Below, in pieces: positions 35,029 to 47,691 of a stretch of 64,000 nucleotides of DNA. The position numbers and the translations under genes were made by a program. Each line of letters opens with the position of its first letter. Positions within the stretch are counted from its first letter, which is position 1. Location: positions 33,773,799-33,837,798 of the forward strand of contig CM076851.1 of the NCBI GenBank assembly GCA_039519185.1, read 5' to 3'. Below the pieces are notes generated by a model, which saw only the letters and a list, made by a program, of their open reading frames with translations, did no database searches and was not told the DNA's origin. The stretch is from Astragalus membranaceus (lineage: Eukaryota; Streptophyta; Magnoliopsida; Fabales; Fabaceae).

Positions 35029-35990
35029 CTTCTTTCTAAAAACCCTTTTTTTTTCCTTTCTCGTCAAAAAGTAAAAATTTTGTTAAGTTTCTTTAATTCG
35101 TTTTCAATAAGAAATAAAGAGGCAATTTAAATATTTTCAGGTCAACATATAAAAACCACACATTTAATTAAAGGTTCCCTCTCAGTAGAGAGGACGTGTG
35201 AGGTGCTAACACCTTCCCCGCGCGTAACCGACCCCCGAACCCAAAACTCTCAGTTTTCAAAGGCCAATCGCTTTCCAAAAAGGTTTTCCTAATATTTTCC
35301 TTAATAAATATTGGTGGCGGCTTCATTGTCTTAAGAAAAGTTGCGAACGAGGAAGGTTCTCCCTCGGGGACTTTTTCGGGCGCAACACCGTGCCCCCCCT
35401 GTGTGGCTGTGCTGCTGTTTTATTTATACTAGTGCTTGGTGTGGTGTGTGGTATGTGGAGCACAAAATCAAAACTCCCAGGAGACCAGACAGAGACAGCA
35501 GCAAGAGAGGAGCAGAGTTGCTGCCAAGTTATGGTATTTTTTGCCTAAAATGAAGATCAAACCAAGAGACAAGAAGAAGGGGGTTTGAGCTCAAAGCTCA
35601 AACTGTTGCTGCAACAGCAGCAAGGCGCAGGCTACATATTTTTGTTTGACTTTTCTTTATATATTTTTTTTATGTGTAACAAACAAAAATGTAATTTTGT
35701 ATTATTTTGAAAAATAAAAAAAACAGATTTAAACAAGCTTAACTATTTGACTATATTTTCTTTTTATTGACAACTACTATTCAACCGATAATAATAATAA
35801 TAATAAATGAAACAAAAAAAACAACAAGGCTAAATTGCTAACGGCTTTTGAATAACACGCACAATTAGCTAACCCTCGTATGACAAACGATATATTTTTG
35901 CAAATAGAGAAATATTAATTAGAATCAGATATTCACAAAAATACATTTTTATTTGATTTTCAATTAGTCGGACAAAATTAGGGTATAACA

Positions 35991-38900
35991 GCTGCCCCTC
36001 TTTATTTATATTTTACTAGGAAATATGAAGGGTTTCCAAATTTCTCAAGTAAAATAGAAATGAAGATAAAAAGACACTAATTTTGTCAAGATTATTTTTT
36101 AGAAATTGTTGAAAGATAATGGGTTGACATAGAATAAAAGTAAATAAGGATCACCGGGGATCTGAAGGAGCACTGGGCTCTGATGGTCTAATTCGCAGTC
36201 GATGCTTGGCGCATTGATTGGAACTAAACTGAAGGACCGACGAGGTCTGAAGGGCATGCCTAAGCCTGATGGACCAATGGGTCTGATGGAGCGCAAACTA
36301 GCAATGGTACTAGTAAAACGGTCTGCTTGGGGGGTGTGGCCTTTTTCGAGTGGCCACAGGGGCAAGGTCAGGTCGTTGACCTGATTTGCGCACCTCAAAG
36401 GACGTGCACTGTGTTTTTTTAGGCGGACACAGCTAGTCTGAAGGGCCTGGGGCCGGATGATCCGTCGGTTGCTCGATAACGCGACGTGCGATCTGGATTG
36501 AAGGGCCATTGCTGGTCTGAAGGAGCGCTTGGGCTCTGAGGGACCGCTGGGGGTCTGAAGGAGCGCTTGGGCTCTGAGGGACCACTGGGGGTCTAAAGGA
36601 GTACTGGGATTCTGAATTGTGGTATGAGACCAGCGCTTGGAGCACTGACTTTGAGTGAACAAACTATTGGGATTGGCACATGGCGTACCTGCCTAGGACA
36701 CACCTAATGAATGCATTTACCTGAGAAGGGAAAAGCTATCTATATTTGGTATGTCTAAAGGTGCAATGAATGATGTATGCGTGCAATATAGGTATGTGAA
36801 ATGGTAAGTGTTCGATGGGGTGAATGAAATGTGGCAGATGCTGTGAGTTGAAGTTGATGGGACATGGAGGTTGACGAACAACGTGTGTGAATGCAGATAA
36901 AGTAGGAATGTGGTCGTGCTGATTGATTTTGGTGGAATGATAAATGTAATGGAGTGAGCAATTTTTCTCTTTATGTCCTTTTTTGCTTTTCTCTTTTTTT
37001 CTTGGTATATGAGTGTATGAAATGCAAAGTGTGAATGGGATGCAAATGTAATGCTTTGACGCGAATGCCATGCATGGTACAAAGATATAATTAGTAATGT
37101 AAAAACTCTTTTTTGGGGGCAACGATGAGACCGGCATTCAGCACATCTATCGAAGCAAACAATGTTATGCATGTGACGAACGTGCAATGATTGACATCTG
37201 GTGGGGATGATGAATGAAATGGGTATGTCATTGGTGTTGAACCTGAAGGAACGAGAAAGTTGACAAACGATGTACGAGATGTGAATGTGACTGTAGTGAT
37301 TAGTGTGTCATGATGAATGTAATGGATGGATTTTTCTTTTTGCTTTTTCTTATTTATTTTGCTTCTTTTCTTGATGCATGCAATGCGAATGTGAATATGA
37401 TGCGAATGTAATTCTTTGATGCAAATGCTATGGTGAGTAAAGGAAGCACATGAATGCATAGCAAATGATATGATTGGTGATGTAGAAAGCTTTTCGGCAA
37501 CGACGAGACCGGCACTTGGCACGTCTATCAAAAAGTTGTATGCAATGTGATGAATGTGCAATGCGAAAGTAAATGGACTACAAAAACCCGTGAATGATGG
37601 ATGCTTATGCTGGTCGAAACAGAAATTGATAAGTTGTGTATGCAAATGCAGATAACATGCGAATACGGATGTACTGCTGGTTGCATGATGGAATGATCTA
37701 TGCTTTGGTGGGAGTAACAGGTGCGATGTGGATAATTTTTGCCTTTTTGATTTTCTCTTTTTTTGTTTTTGTTCTTTTTCATGCGTAACTGAATGAATGA
37801 ATGAATGAATGGGCACACGTAATGCTTAGATGAAGGGTTGGGGTAGCCGCATGACTTGATGTTGTATGATGCAATGATTGGATGTTTGTTGGGATGTGGG
37901 AGGTTTTTTCCGTTTTTTCGCTTTATTGCCTGTTTGGTATTTGATGAATGCATGAAATGAGAATGTGAATGTGATGGATACGTAATATTTTGATGCAAAC
38001 GCTATGGTGCCTAAATACATGGTGCATTATAGACAGACTTTTGGTAATGATGCGACCAACATTTGGCGTTTCTATTGAAGCAATACATGTTATGCGTGCC
38101 GATGCATGTCCGCATACGCAATGCGTAATGCAAAGGAAGCAAAATTGTGTAGGCAAAAACAAATGGAATGTGAATGCATGTTCAATACTTGCATGAGAGA
38201 GTGGTGATGAGTATGATCAGATGCATGGTTTAATTCTAGGACATGTATAATGCATGATTTGTTGGTAACAACACCTTTTTGTTTTGTAAGGATGCAAAAA
38301 TGTTTGATGTGAAACGAAACTTTTGATGCTGGAAACAGAGAGCTGAACGTTTTGAATTGATCGTTCCTTGGAAGAAAGATTCTTGATGGCTTGGACTTGA
38401 ACTCTGGTAAGCTCAAGATTGTCATCTTGAAAAGCGTGGCTTGCAGCAATGTATTAGTGCCCTTTCTAGAGATCGAGATGCGTATTTGCAGATGGGTTCT
38501 CATTTGGTTATGATGACCCATGATGGCTAAGCTTTCAAGTCTAAGATGTTAACTTAGAGGGATTGTCATTATTGTGTGTCTCTCTCTTTGAAGCATTTGC
38601 TTAATAATATGAGAAACCGTGTGAATGCAAATGAATGTGCCGGTTGACTCAGAGTTCAAGAAATGTAGGGTATAGTCAAGTGTGACACATGAGTGGAGTG
38701 GAGGATGAGGTTTATTGGCTCAAACTTATGAGAGATAAGCTTGCCCCAAGGTAAAAATGTTTGACTGCCCCAATTTTGACTTCAAATAGTGGGGAGTGAA
38801 ACAGTCTGCCTTTGTCTAGGGAGGACAATGACAACTAAGGATGTAGACTGGTTGAGGGATTGGGAACTATGCAGGTATTGGGGTGACGCGTGGCTAGGAA

Positions 38901-41900
38901 TGAATGGAATGGGAGGCAGAAGGATTCTTTCGGGCCGAGGGATATGAAGCCCCGGTCTACAAGAGGACAAGGTTGCCCCAATCCATGAAAGGTGAAGATT
39001 GCCCCATCCGAGTGGGATTGTGACAGGGTGTAAAGTTAGAATGTAGTATATGAACGGGATGAAAGATGAGGGTATTTTGGGGATGCTAAAAAAATCTCCG
39101 AGTTTGAGTGGAATGGGGGTGAGGTATTGCCCCATTTTGATATAATAAGTCAAGTAACTGTCTTAGTAGGGATTTGTGGTTTTCTTTGGGAAGGAGTCCA
39201 CAAGCTAAGACAGTCAAGAGTTTTTGGTTCGATGAAAATTCACTTTGTTGATGATCACTGTTATCTTCGAGCGTGCAAGCCCTTTTAAGTTTTTTTCCTT
39301 CTTTTCTTTTGTAATAATATTTTTCTCTTTGTTTTTTTTTTGAGCAAATAAATTATTCTGATTATTTTGTCCTAGAGTATAAGCTTTGAGAAAAATGGAA
39401 GCAACCAATCAGTGATCAGGAATAGGCCTTTTGGATTGTAATATGGCCAGTGGTTAATGATTCATGAAGGAAATGATTGCTTTGCTCCTGAGAGTGTTCG
39501 GGGTTGCTTGAGACAAAGAATCTTTTATGTGCTTCATGGTAGAATGTATCTGTTTTAGGGTTGTAGCGCATTTGAGGGTTTATGGGGGATAGGATGCTTA
39601 GGCCAAAGGAAGTGTTTGAGGGTTTATTTCAGACAATGATCTTTTATATGCTCGATGGTGTGAAGTGTCAACTCATAAATTCTACCGTTTTGGTTTTCAG
39701 GATTTTTCGATCCTCTTTTTTTTAATTTCACTTTTTTGTGATTTTTCTTTTTTCTTTCGAGCTGAGCGAGCTGTTAGATATGGGATTGATCCTTGTCTAA
39801 GGTGTTTTTTGGCTCAAAGTGGGTAGCAAAGGGCATTTCTCTTTTTTGGGATTTTTGGATATAGGAAAATGGCCAAACTCCAATTCAAATCATGGTTGCT
39901 TATTTTCTTGAAATTGTAACTATGGGACAAAACTTCATTTTAATATATTTGCTTTTCTTTATTTATTATTTTTTATGTCCTAATTTTTGCTCAGGCTGCT
40001 CTCGCGAGTTTTCAACCTAACGGGCTTTTCTTTTTTAGATCTCTTTGGTGTTTTTTTTTACTCAAAGGACTTGCACGAGTGTTTAGAATGCTAGCAGAAA
40101 ATCTTAGTGATCATCACTCTGCCCCAGTATGGAGCGTACAAAGTGTTATTCGCGAAATTTCATCACTGGGGGAAAGCGAATGAAATACTCTTGTGGGGAC
40201 TGGGCCTTTTATGGATGGTTGGGTCTGGTTTTGGAAGTGGCGGAAAGACAGGGGTAGTATAACTGACTCAAACAACGGTAAACACACATGTCAGGTTAGT
40301 TTATTTTGCAAATGCTTCACGGAGAGTTAACACCGCTTAAGATAGAACAATTTTAATTGTTAAAACCACACAAGTTAACAAAATAGACATTTAAGCTTAT
40401 TATCACGGGTGTGAGATATATGTTGGCTGGTGCTCTTAGTGGGGCACGCAGTGGCTAAGGGTCAAGCCTATGATATGGTCGATATTGTAGTGACCATGAT
40501 GGTGAATGAGTTATTGGTGAATTCCATTGAAGGGTTAAGTGGGTAGGTGGTTTCCATGAATGTGGTGGGTATGAGTAGGATGTATATGGAGTGAAGGGTG
40601 AAGAACTTAATGTTGGTGAATCAAGTTAGAGTATGACAACATTTTCCAAGGAAAAGGAATCAATTAAAATATATTTTCAAGAAGGCATCGTCTCTCATCA
40701 AACAGTGTGTCAAAAAAAATCTTATGAGTTTCATTTTTTTTATTTTTGGAAAAAAATTATTTGAATAAAACAGAATGCATGAACATATGGATGTTGTTGT
40801 ACACAGACAATGATGCAGGTAAATGAAATGCGTAATCATACCTTAAGAAAGTGTGTGATTTTTATTTTTATTTTTATTTTTTACTTATTATCTTTTTTTT
40901 TTTTAAATTTCAACTAGAGTGAGAGGCTAACAAAACAACAACAAAAAAACTATTGAATGATGAACAATGCAAGAATAGAAGAAAATGAAGCAAATCCTAA
41001 TTTTGTTTTAATGCATGTGAGAGGATTAATGCCCTTGAGATGAATGTGAGAGGAATAAATGACTTTCATTTTTTTTTTATGCATGAAGGAGATTACTGTA
41101 TTTGAGATGCTTGGGGATGAATAACTTTTGTTTTTGTTTCTTCATGATGCATGAAGAGGAGTCATGAAGAGGAGTAATGAATGTAATTTTTTTATAATAT
41201 CAAGGTGATATTATTTTCTCATTTTTGGCGTGTGGCTTATGCAAGATGAAGTAAAATAAAAAAATGATATTTTGTTATTTTCTAGATGATGAGATGCATG
41301 TTGGTACCATGATAATGAAAACGATGACCGTATTCTATTATGAATGCATGATAATTCTTTTTATTTTCTAGTTGAAAAACTAACTATGGTCACGCAACAA
41401 GAATAATCAAGTTAAACGCACCTTGTGTCCTAATGCATGAAGGAACGCATGGTGAAAAATGACGAAAATGCAGATGCGAATGCATGAAATGCGTGCATGA
41501 ATGATCACTTGGAAATGTCAGTTATTATAAATGATTTTTGGAGACAATGCGACACGTGACCGATGCAGAGCCTCTTTCATGTATCAGAATGAAATGCTAA
41601 AAACGTATCTATGAATGATGCGAAAATGATGACGTAATTTTGAAATGATGCATGTTGAAACGGTATATAAACGATGTGTGGATGAAATGGCGTATGGATG
41701 ATTTAATGAAACCACAGTTTTTTGGATGAGTGAAAAGGTGCGTGAATGCTATGCATTTCATGATGTTGCAAATGATGAAATGCCTATATTATTTGATGAT
41801 GGAAATGCATGCTAAATGAGACATTCAATCACAAATTTTTTTTTAATTGTGATCATGTTTTTTATTCTTTTCTTTTTCGCGAAAAGAAAGAAAAATGCAA

Positions 41901-44138
41901 TGTATGAGTGAACGAATAATGTTGCCTGATGCAGATGCGAGGAATGTGAATGAATGATCGCTTGAAAAGATTGACTATCCGAGATGATTTTTCGGACGCA
42001 ATGCAATATGATGATGAATAATGCAAGGAAGTGGCATCATTTTATTATTTTTCTTTTATTTTGCATGTCAGATGACTAATGCATTTTTTATTTTTCTGTG
42101 CATGAAGAGGAGTAACGAATATAGTATATCCTTGAGTATGCAAGATGATGAAAGTTGGACAAATACGTAGCGTCTTTGTTTTTTTTGGAGGATGATATGC
42201 ATGTTAGTACCATGAGAACGAGATGTATATGAAAACAAGTGACTCGTTCTATGGTGATTTTTTATTTTCTAGCAAAATATAATGCCCATGATGACAGATA
42301 TGTATGAAAAATGCGAATGCATGAAGAAATAAATGTTTGATCCTAATGCAATTATTTTATTTTTTCAAGAAGGCAGTGCAACATGCATGGAGACTCTTAT
42401 TTTGATTTATTGGATGACAAATGACACAATTATAATAAAATGATTTTTGTTTTATTTGGGAAATGACACATGAATATGGAATTGTTGCATTTAAACTAGG
42501 ATGACTACATGAGGGAAATGATGTATGAATGATACGTTTTTTTTTTAATGTGATTCAAGACTTTATGAATGATGTGGTACCTACAATGTGTGATTATGAC
42601 TTTGAATGATTATGAATGAATGTCGGTGCCTATGATGCTATTGCCTTTTTTTGTGTGCGAGGAAACAAAATGCATGACACTCGCAGCGACTTTTTTTTAA
42701 TGCGTGGAAAAGAGTAATGAACATAACCTTTACATAATATGGGGGTAATATTCTTTTGGTGTACGGATATGCGAGATGAATGCAATTTTGAAAAAAAAAA
42801 TGATACCTTCGCGATGCATGATAGTGCAATAACAATGAAATGTTTATGGAGGCGTGATTTTAGTATGAATGAATGGTGATTTTTTGTGTGTTTTCTTTGA
42901 ATAAAGTATAATGCATGAACATATGGACGTTTGTTGTACATGAGCAACAATGGAGATGAATGAAATGCGTGATGGTTTATCCCTTTTTTTTTATGCTTCA
43001 ATTAAAATAAAAAGCTAACAAAATGCTATTGGGTGATGAATGATGCAATAATGGAGAAATTTATAATTTTTGTTTTGACGCATGTTGAAGGACTGATGCA
43101 TTTGAGATGGATAGGAATAAATGACTTTTGTCCTTGTTTTTTATGATGCATGAAGATGATGCATTTAAAAATAAATTTTTATAATAGCAATGCGATGTAT
43201 GAGTATGAGAGATGATGCAACTAGGATAAAATGATGCATGTATGGAGAAATTGCGCATTTGGACTATGATGACAATATGAGCGAAATGTTATTGAATGTC
43301 TCATGCACTTTGTAATAATGATGTTGCAAATGACAAGATGCCTACACTATTTGATGATTTTTTCGATATTTATGAATTATGAATATATGATGAATGGTAC
43401 GGTGGGGAAATGGCAATGTGATGCATATGATGAAAAAAATGATCTTATTTTATGATAATTTTTGTATGATGAATGAAATGAATGATGTCGTCTCGTATGC
43501 ATGCAAATGAAGGAAGCATGAAATTTTTTTGAGTGATTTTAATTTTGGGGAAAAACTAACCAGATTGATAGAGAGGGTAAGTATAGTGCCCCTGTGTCCT
43601 AGGTGGGTCATGTCTAAATTGTGATTTTCAACATGATCTAGGGTCACTTATGTGATCAATCTCTCAGGTGGCTCTATTCACTTCCTCACAAAGGTCTCCA
43701 GAGCTAAAATCCCCTTCATGATATGATCCACAACGATAGCGAGCTACCTGGTGTGGGATACCACGAAAGAGCGTACTCTGGTTGAGACTTTCATGAGAGT
43801 CAGGCAGATAAAATCCAGAATGACTGTCACTAATAATCTCCACTCGTCCTAGCTTATTTGCAGACCCGGGTATAGGGCCCCACTCAAAGGTGTGTGCAAA
43901 AGTGTAAGTGAGGTGTGTGATGAGAGCAAAATACCTAAACTAACCAAACTGGACAAGATGTACAACAATAATAACAAAAAAAATCGTCTACCCTAAGGTT
44001 CAATAATATAAAGGAATGCTAATAAATAAATAATATAAGAATAAGGGTAAAAACAAAATATTAATAAAATTAACAAATACTTACACATTTAGTCAATTTG
44101 GCTTGACTCTCTTAATTGTCCCCAGTGAAGTCGCCAGC
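35991..44138 (-). other. 8.1-kb non-coding interior of the Ogre-like element
   Basis: No gag, pol or Ogre ORF1 similarity on either strand. 36500-36620 holds a 40-bp minisatellite (GGTCTGAAGGAGCGCTTGGG units). 37100-38110 holds a degenerate tandem repeat with three units recognisable by the word CGAGACCGGCAC and CGTCTATC (near 37125, 37500, 38060). Much of 36760-43500 is dominated by ATGCATGAATGAAATGCGAATG-type words, seen on both strands as His/Ser- or Met/Asn-rich junk frames. 38650-39170 is a G-rich, GCCCCA-containing stretch. Confidence 0.7.
44118..44136 (-). other. Ogre-like primer-binding site (tRNA-Arg type)
   Basis: TGGCGACTTCACTGGGGAC on the minus strand, two bases from the 5' LTR. 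Confidence 0.85.
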
Positions 44139-46803
44139 TGTAGCGACCGAAAAATCCGGAGGAGGGATTCTTCGAAGTTCTTGAAATGAAGCCGCCACCA
44201 AAGTTTTAGTTTAAGGGCAAACGTTGGAAAATCCCTATCGAGTGGATAAAGGGGTCTTGCGGACCAGATTTAGGCTCGGGAGTCGTTTATGCGTAGGGAA
44301 GGTATTAGCACCCTACGACATCCTTCCTAAGGAAGGTTACCTTTTAACTAAATGTGTAAGCGTTTATTAATTCAAAAATAATGTTTTTTACCCTTATAAT
44401 AATAAAAAAGGGACTCGATAAACAGTTAGTTGTTTTTGTATTTTTTTGAGAAAAATGAGATAAATGAATTCAAAGGGAAAAAAAAGGTTTTTTATTAGTG
44501 CAATTGACAGAGGTCGGCCGCCCTCTGGTCCTACGTATCTCTTGGTAGAGAATCAAATCGCACGTAGTTCTTGGGTAGAAAATGTTTGTGTGTTTGTTTA
44601 TTTTTATTTATTTTTGAAATTGGGAGAGGTATTCGTAATGACCAAACAAGCGAAACTCAGAGTGATCATTACTCGTGGTCCGTTTGAAAACCAAAGCTAC
44701 TACTAACAGTCAAACAAGCTAAACTCAGAGTGACCATTAGTAATAACTTACTTCTATTTATTTTTGAAAAAGGAAACGGAAAAGCAATTGATATGAAGGT
44801 GTTGTATTATTAAAAACAGGGGGGTTGCGACTATAAATATGATCTTATTATCAAAGAGTTTACATCATTAAAAAAAAGTGTAAACATTAATACGGCGTTT
44901 TAAGAAACAGAGGGTGTTGTAACTCAAAAACGAAGGGGTGCGGGTATCTAATCTGAGTTTGAAATAGGGGTTGTATGACTAGAAACTGATAGTGCGAATA
45001 ATAATCAGATGTTAAAAAAAACCTGGGAGGTTGTATCATTAGAAGAAGGGGTGTGAATATACATCTGTGTGTTTTGGATAAGTATATACGTATGGTGTTT
45101 AAATTTGTGAAATAAACAAAATGAGCTAACTAAAGGGGATGGGGTATTAAATATATGAAGGTGAGAGTTGTAAAATAAAGTAAATAAATAAATAAGGGAG
45201 TGGGGCGATGTGGCATGTGCGCATATGTGTAGTGGTAATATATAACTATAATAAAATAAATAATAAAACAATAACAGATAAAATGAAAAGGGAATGAAGC
45301 AAACCTAAATCCTAAATCAACAAATGATCCAGAAACAAAAACGAGAGAGAGAGAGAGAGAGAGCCGCTTAGAGTGAAGAGAAGAGATGATGTTTACAGAG
45401 AGAGGAAGAGGAGATCGGAGGGACGCGGAAGTGGCCATCTTGGTCACGCCAAGTCGCGAATGCAACGAAACGAGGCTCGATGGGTGACGTTGTCGGCGGA
45501 TCTAGGCGGTGCTGCGACAGAGGTGGTGTTGTCTGGCGGTGGTTCAATGGCGATTTACGGCGAAAGGGGGTGTTTGGGGGTTCGGTTGAAGGTGGAGAGG
45601 TGACGATGAAGAGGGCGTGGTGACGGGAAGAAGGCTTCGACGGAGGGGGTCTTTCGGTGATGGGTGAGTGACGGCGGTTTGAGGCGGACGGCCACCGTCT
45701 ACGGTGGTCGGACTCTAAGGAGGTGAGTTTCGCTATTTTGTTTTTACGGTTCTATTCTTCTCCTCTCTAGTTCTGATCTGCCTATTTTGATGTTTATTGT
45801 TTTTTTTTGGTTTCTCTGGGAGTTCACGGCCAACGGTGACGTGCTTCGGGGGGACGGCGCGAGGGGGTTCGCGACGGCGGTGGTTGTTTGGTGGCTGTTG
45901 GGGAGGTTGATGGCTACGGTGGTGGAGTGGTGATGATCGGGGTGGTTGTTGGTTGGCCGTAGGAGTGGTGGAGAGGGGATATCGTGGAGGTGAGGGAGAG
46001 GGTGGTGGTGGTGCGAGAGTGAGAGGGAGAGTTTGGTGGGTGGAGAGTTTGGTGGGTCGCGGTGGTGGCGTGGCTACTGTGGTTGTGGATACGGTTCGGT
46101 TGCTATAAGGAGGGAGAGGGTACGGTGGTTTCGGTTGCTTGTGTGGTTGTGTGGGTGGTGATTGGTGGCTTCGGTGTGTAGGTGGTGGTGGTCGTGGCCC
46201 CTCTTTCTTCTCCTTTACATTGTGTTCTCTGTATGTGTTATTGTATTGTTAATCAATTTTGCTACCGTGCCCCCCCCACCTGTGTGGCTGTGCTGCTGTT
46301 TTATTTATACTAGTGCTTGGTGTGGTGTGTGGTATGTGGAGCACAAAATCAAAACTCCCAGGAGACCAGACAGAGATAGCAGCAAGAGAGGAGCAGAGTT
46401 GCTGCCAAGTTATGGTATTTTTTGCCTAAAATGAAGATCAAACCAAGAGACAAGAAGAAGGGGGTTTGAGCTCAAAGCTCAAACTGTTGCTGCAACAGCA
46501 GCAAGGCGCAGGCTACATATTTTTGTTTGACTTTTCTTTTTATATTTTTTTTATGTGTAACAAACAAAAATGTAATTTTGTATTATTTTGAAAAATAAAA
46601 AAAACAGATTTAAACAAACTTAACTATTTGACTATATTTTCTTTTTATTGACGACTACTATTCAACCGATAATAATAATAATAAATGAAACAAAAAAACA
46701 ACAAGGCTAAATTGCTAACGGCTTTTGAATAACACGCACAATTAGCTAACCCTTGTATGACAAACGATATATTTTTGCAAATAGAGAAAATTAGGGTATA
46801 ACA
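44139..46803 (-). repeat. Ogre-like 5' LTR (2665 bp), uninterrupted
   Basis: It is the reference copy for the split 3' LTR. It lacks the hAT and solo-LTR inserts and a 65-70-bp block near its 5' end. Confidence 0.9.
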
Positions 46804-47321
46804 TGAGCCACATGATTAGACACACAAGGACAAGCGACAAGCCTCTTCCATACTGTGTTCTCATTACAAAAATCCTCCAACATTTCAACATTCCATTCTT
46901 AGGGGAGAAAATCATAAAAGGGAAAGCAGCCTACCACATGATAAACACCTCCACCTTAAACCAGATGCAATTCATCCAATCTGGAGATACATGGCATCAC
47001 TCCTCCATAAGCATAGCATCCTCCCAAGAATATGATCCAAACAGGCCACCTGGTCCAAACACAAACTCCACCATACATGAGGATGGTCAAACAGAATCAA
47101 ACCAAACTGCTGCTGCTGCTGCCCCATCCACAGCCCTCAATCACTTCTTGGTCGCACTCAACATCTTTCAAGATGAACAGCGCGAAATGCATGAAGAATT
47201 GAAACAAGAAATCATCATTTCTAGAGAGACCCACAGTCGCGAAATTGCTGCTTTAAACAACCAGCTAACAGAATTTGAGGCTCGTAACAATTCCTTTTCG
47301 CATTGGATGCAAAATCCTTAG
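46804..47321 (+). pseudogene. Copia extra ORF, 3' part
   Basis: It resumes with TGAGC and CAC ATG ATT, in phase with the 28015-28683 part. It continues PYCVLITKILQHFNIPF (the usual end of the 'putative plant transposon protein' domain), then an Asn/Pro/Ala-rich linker and a coiled-coil C-terminus (EQREMHEELKQE...), ending at 47321. With the insertion removed the whole ORF is about 395 codons without internal stops, so it was intact when the Ogre-like element landed. Confidence 0.75.
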
Positions 47322-47676
47322 ATAAAATTATGAGTCAGCATTTTATTTCTATGCTTTGTGCCCTGTTGGCATAACCCCTTTCTTATAGCCTATGACTATT
47401 AGCTCTTTTGTTGGTTACCAAATTTTTCAATGCAATGGTTAAATTATTTCTAAATTAAATAGCCATGCTGTTAGATTCGCAATTTTTTATTACATGTTGC
47501 CCTCTTTGATCATGGCAAAAAGGGGGAGAAAAATAGAGTTTTATATTCAGCATGCATTTGCATTTGCATATAGTAGATAAAACAGGGGGAGCATCATGAT
47601 AGGGGGAGTATCATATATACATTATCTGTTTGAACTAACCTCCCACCTTGAGATGAGTTAATGTTTTGTCATCATC
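47322..47676 (+). other. Copia 3' untranslated region
   Basis: Non-coding, with several GGGGGAG words. It leads into the polypurine tract. Confidence 0.6.
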
Positions 47677-47690
47677 AAAAAGGGGGGAGA
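47677..47690 (+). other. Copia polypurine tract
   Basis: AAAAAGGGGGGAGA directly before the LTR start at 47692. Confidence 0.8.
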
Positions 47691-47691
47691 A

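Larger units (their letters stand above)
31602..35387 (+). mobile_element. Solo Ogre-family LTR (3786 bp), opposite orientation to its host LTR
   Basis: It begins TGTCATACCCCAATTTTG, closely matching the host element's own LTR start (TGTTATACCC...). It ends GGGCGCAACA. CCGTG is duplicated (31597-31601, 35388-35392), and the empty site is at 46265-46269 in the twin LTR. It contains an (AT)n tract and three copies of a CTACGTA...TACGTAG motif. Confidence 0.9.
28684..35990 (-). repeat. Ogre-like 3' LTR, about 2.7 kb split by two insertions
   Basis: It aligns with 44139-46803. Two blocks are extra here: the hAT element (30778-31565) and the solo LTR (31602-35387). A further 65-70 bp near 35910-35975 is present here and missing from the other LTR. 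Proline- and histidine-rich antisense frames in it are not genes. Confidence 0.88.
28684..46803 (-). mobile_element. Non-autonomous Ogre-like Ty3/gypsy element (18.1 kb with its own inserts)
   Basis: The LTRs begin TGTTATACCC and end GCTACA in the minus-strand sense. A PBS TGGCGACTTCACTGGGGAC lies two bases from the 5' LTR, and a purine tract AAAGAGGGGCAGC abuts the 3' LTR. Both are typical of legume Ogre elements. TGAGC is duplicated outside. The 8148-bp interior (35991-44138) has no gag, protease, RT or integrase. Minus the inserts in the 3' LTR the element is about 13.5 kb. Confidence 0.88.

Noticed and set aside
37091..38521. Overlapping His/Ser-rich minus frames in the Ogre-like interior
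   Set aside because: They derive from ATGCATGAATG-type repeats, all three frames show similar junk, and there is no domain or splice support.
28015..47321. Envelope protein in the copia element
   Set aside because: The ORF is in the envelope-like position, but no signal peptide or membrane segment is visible, so it is called only by its domain type.
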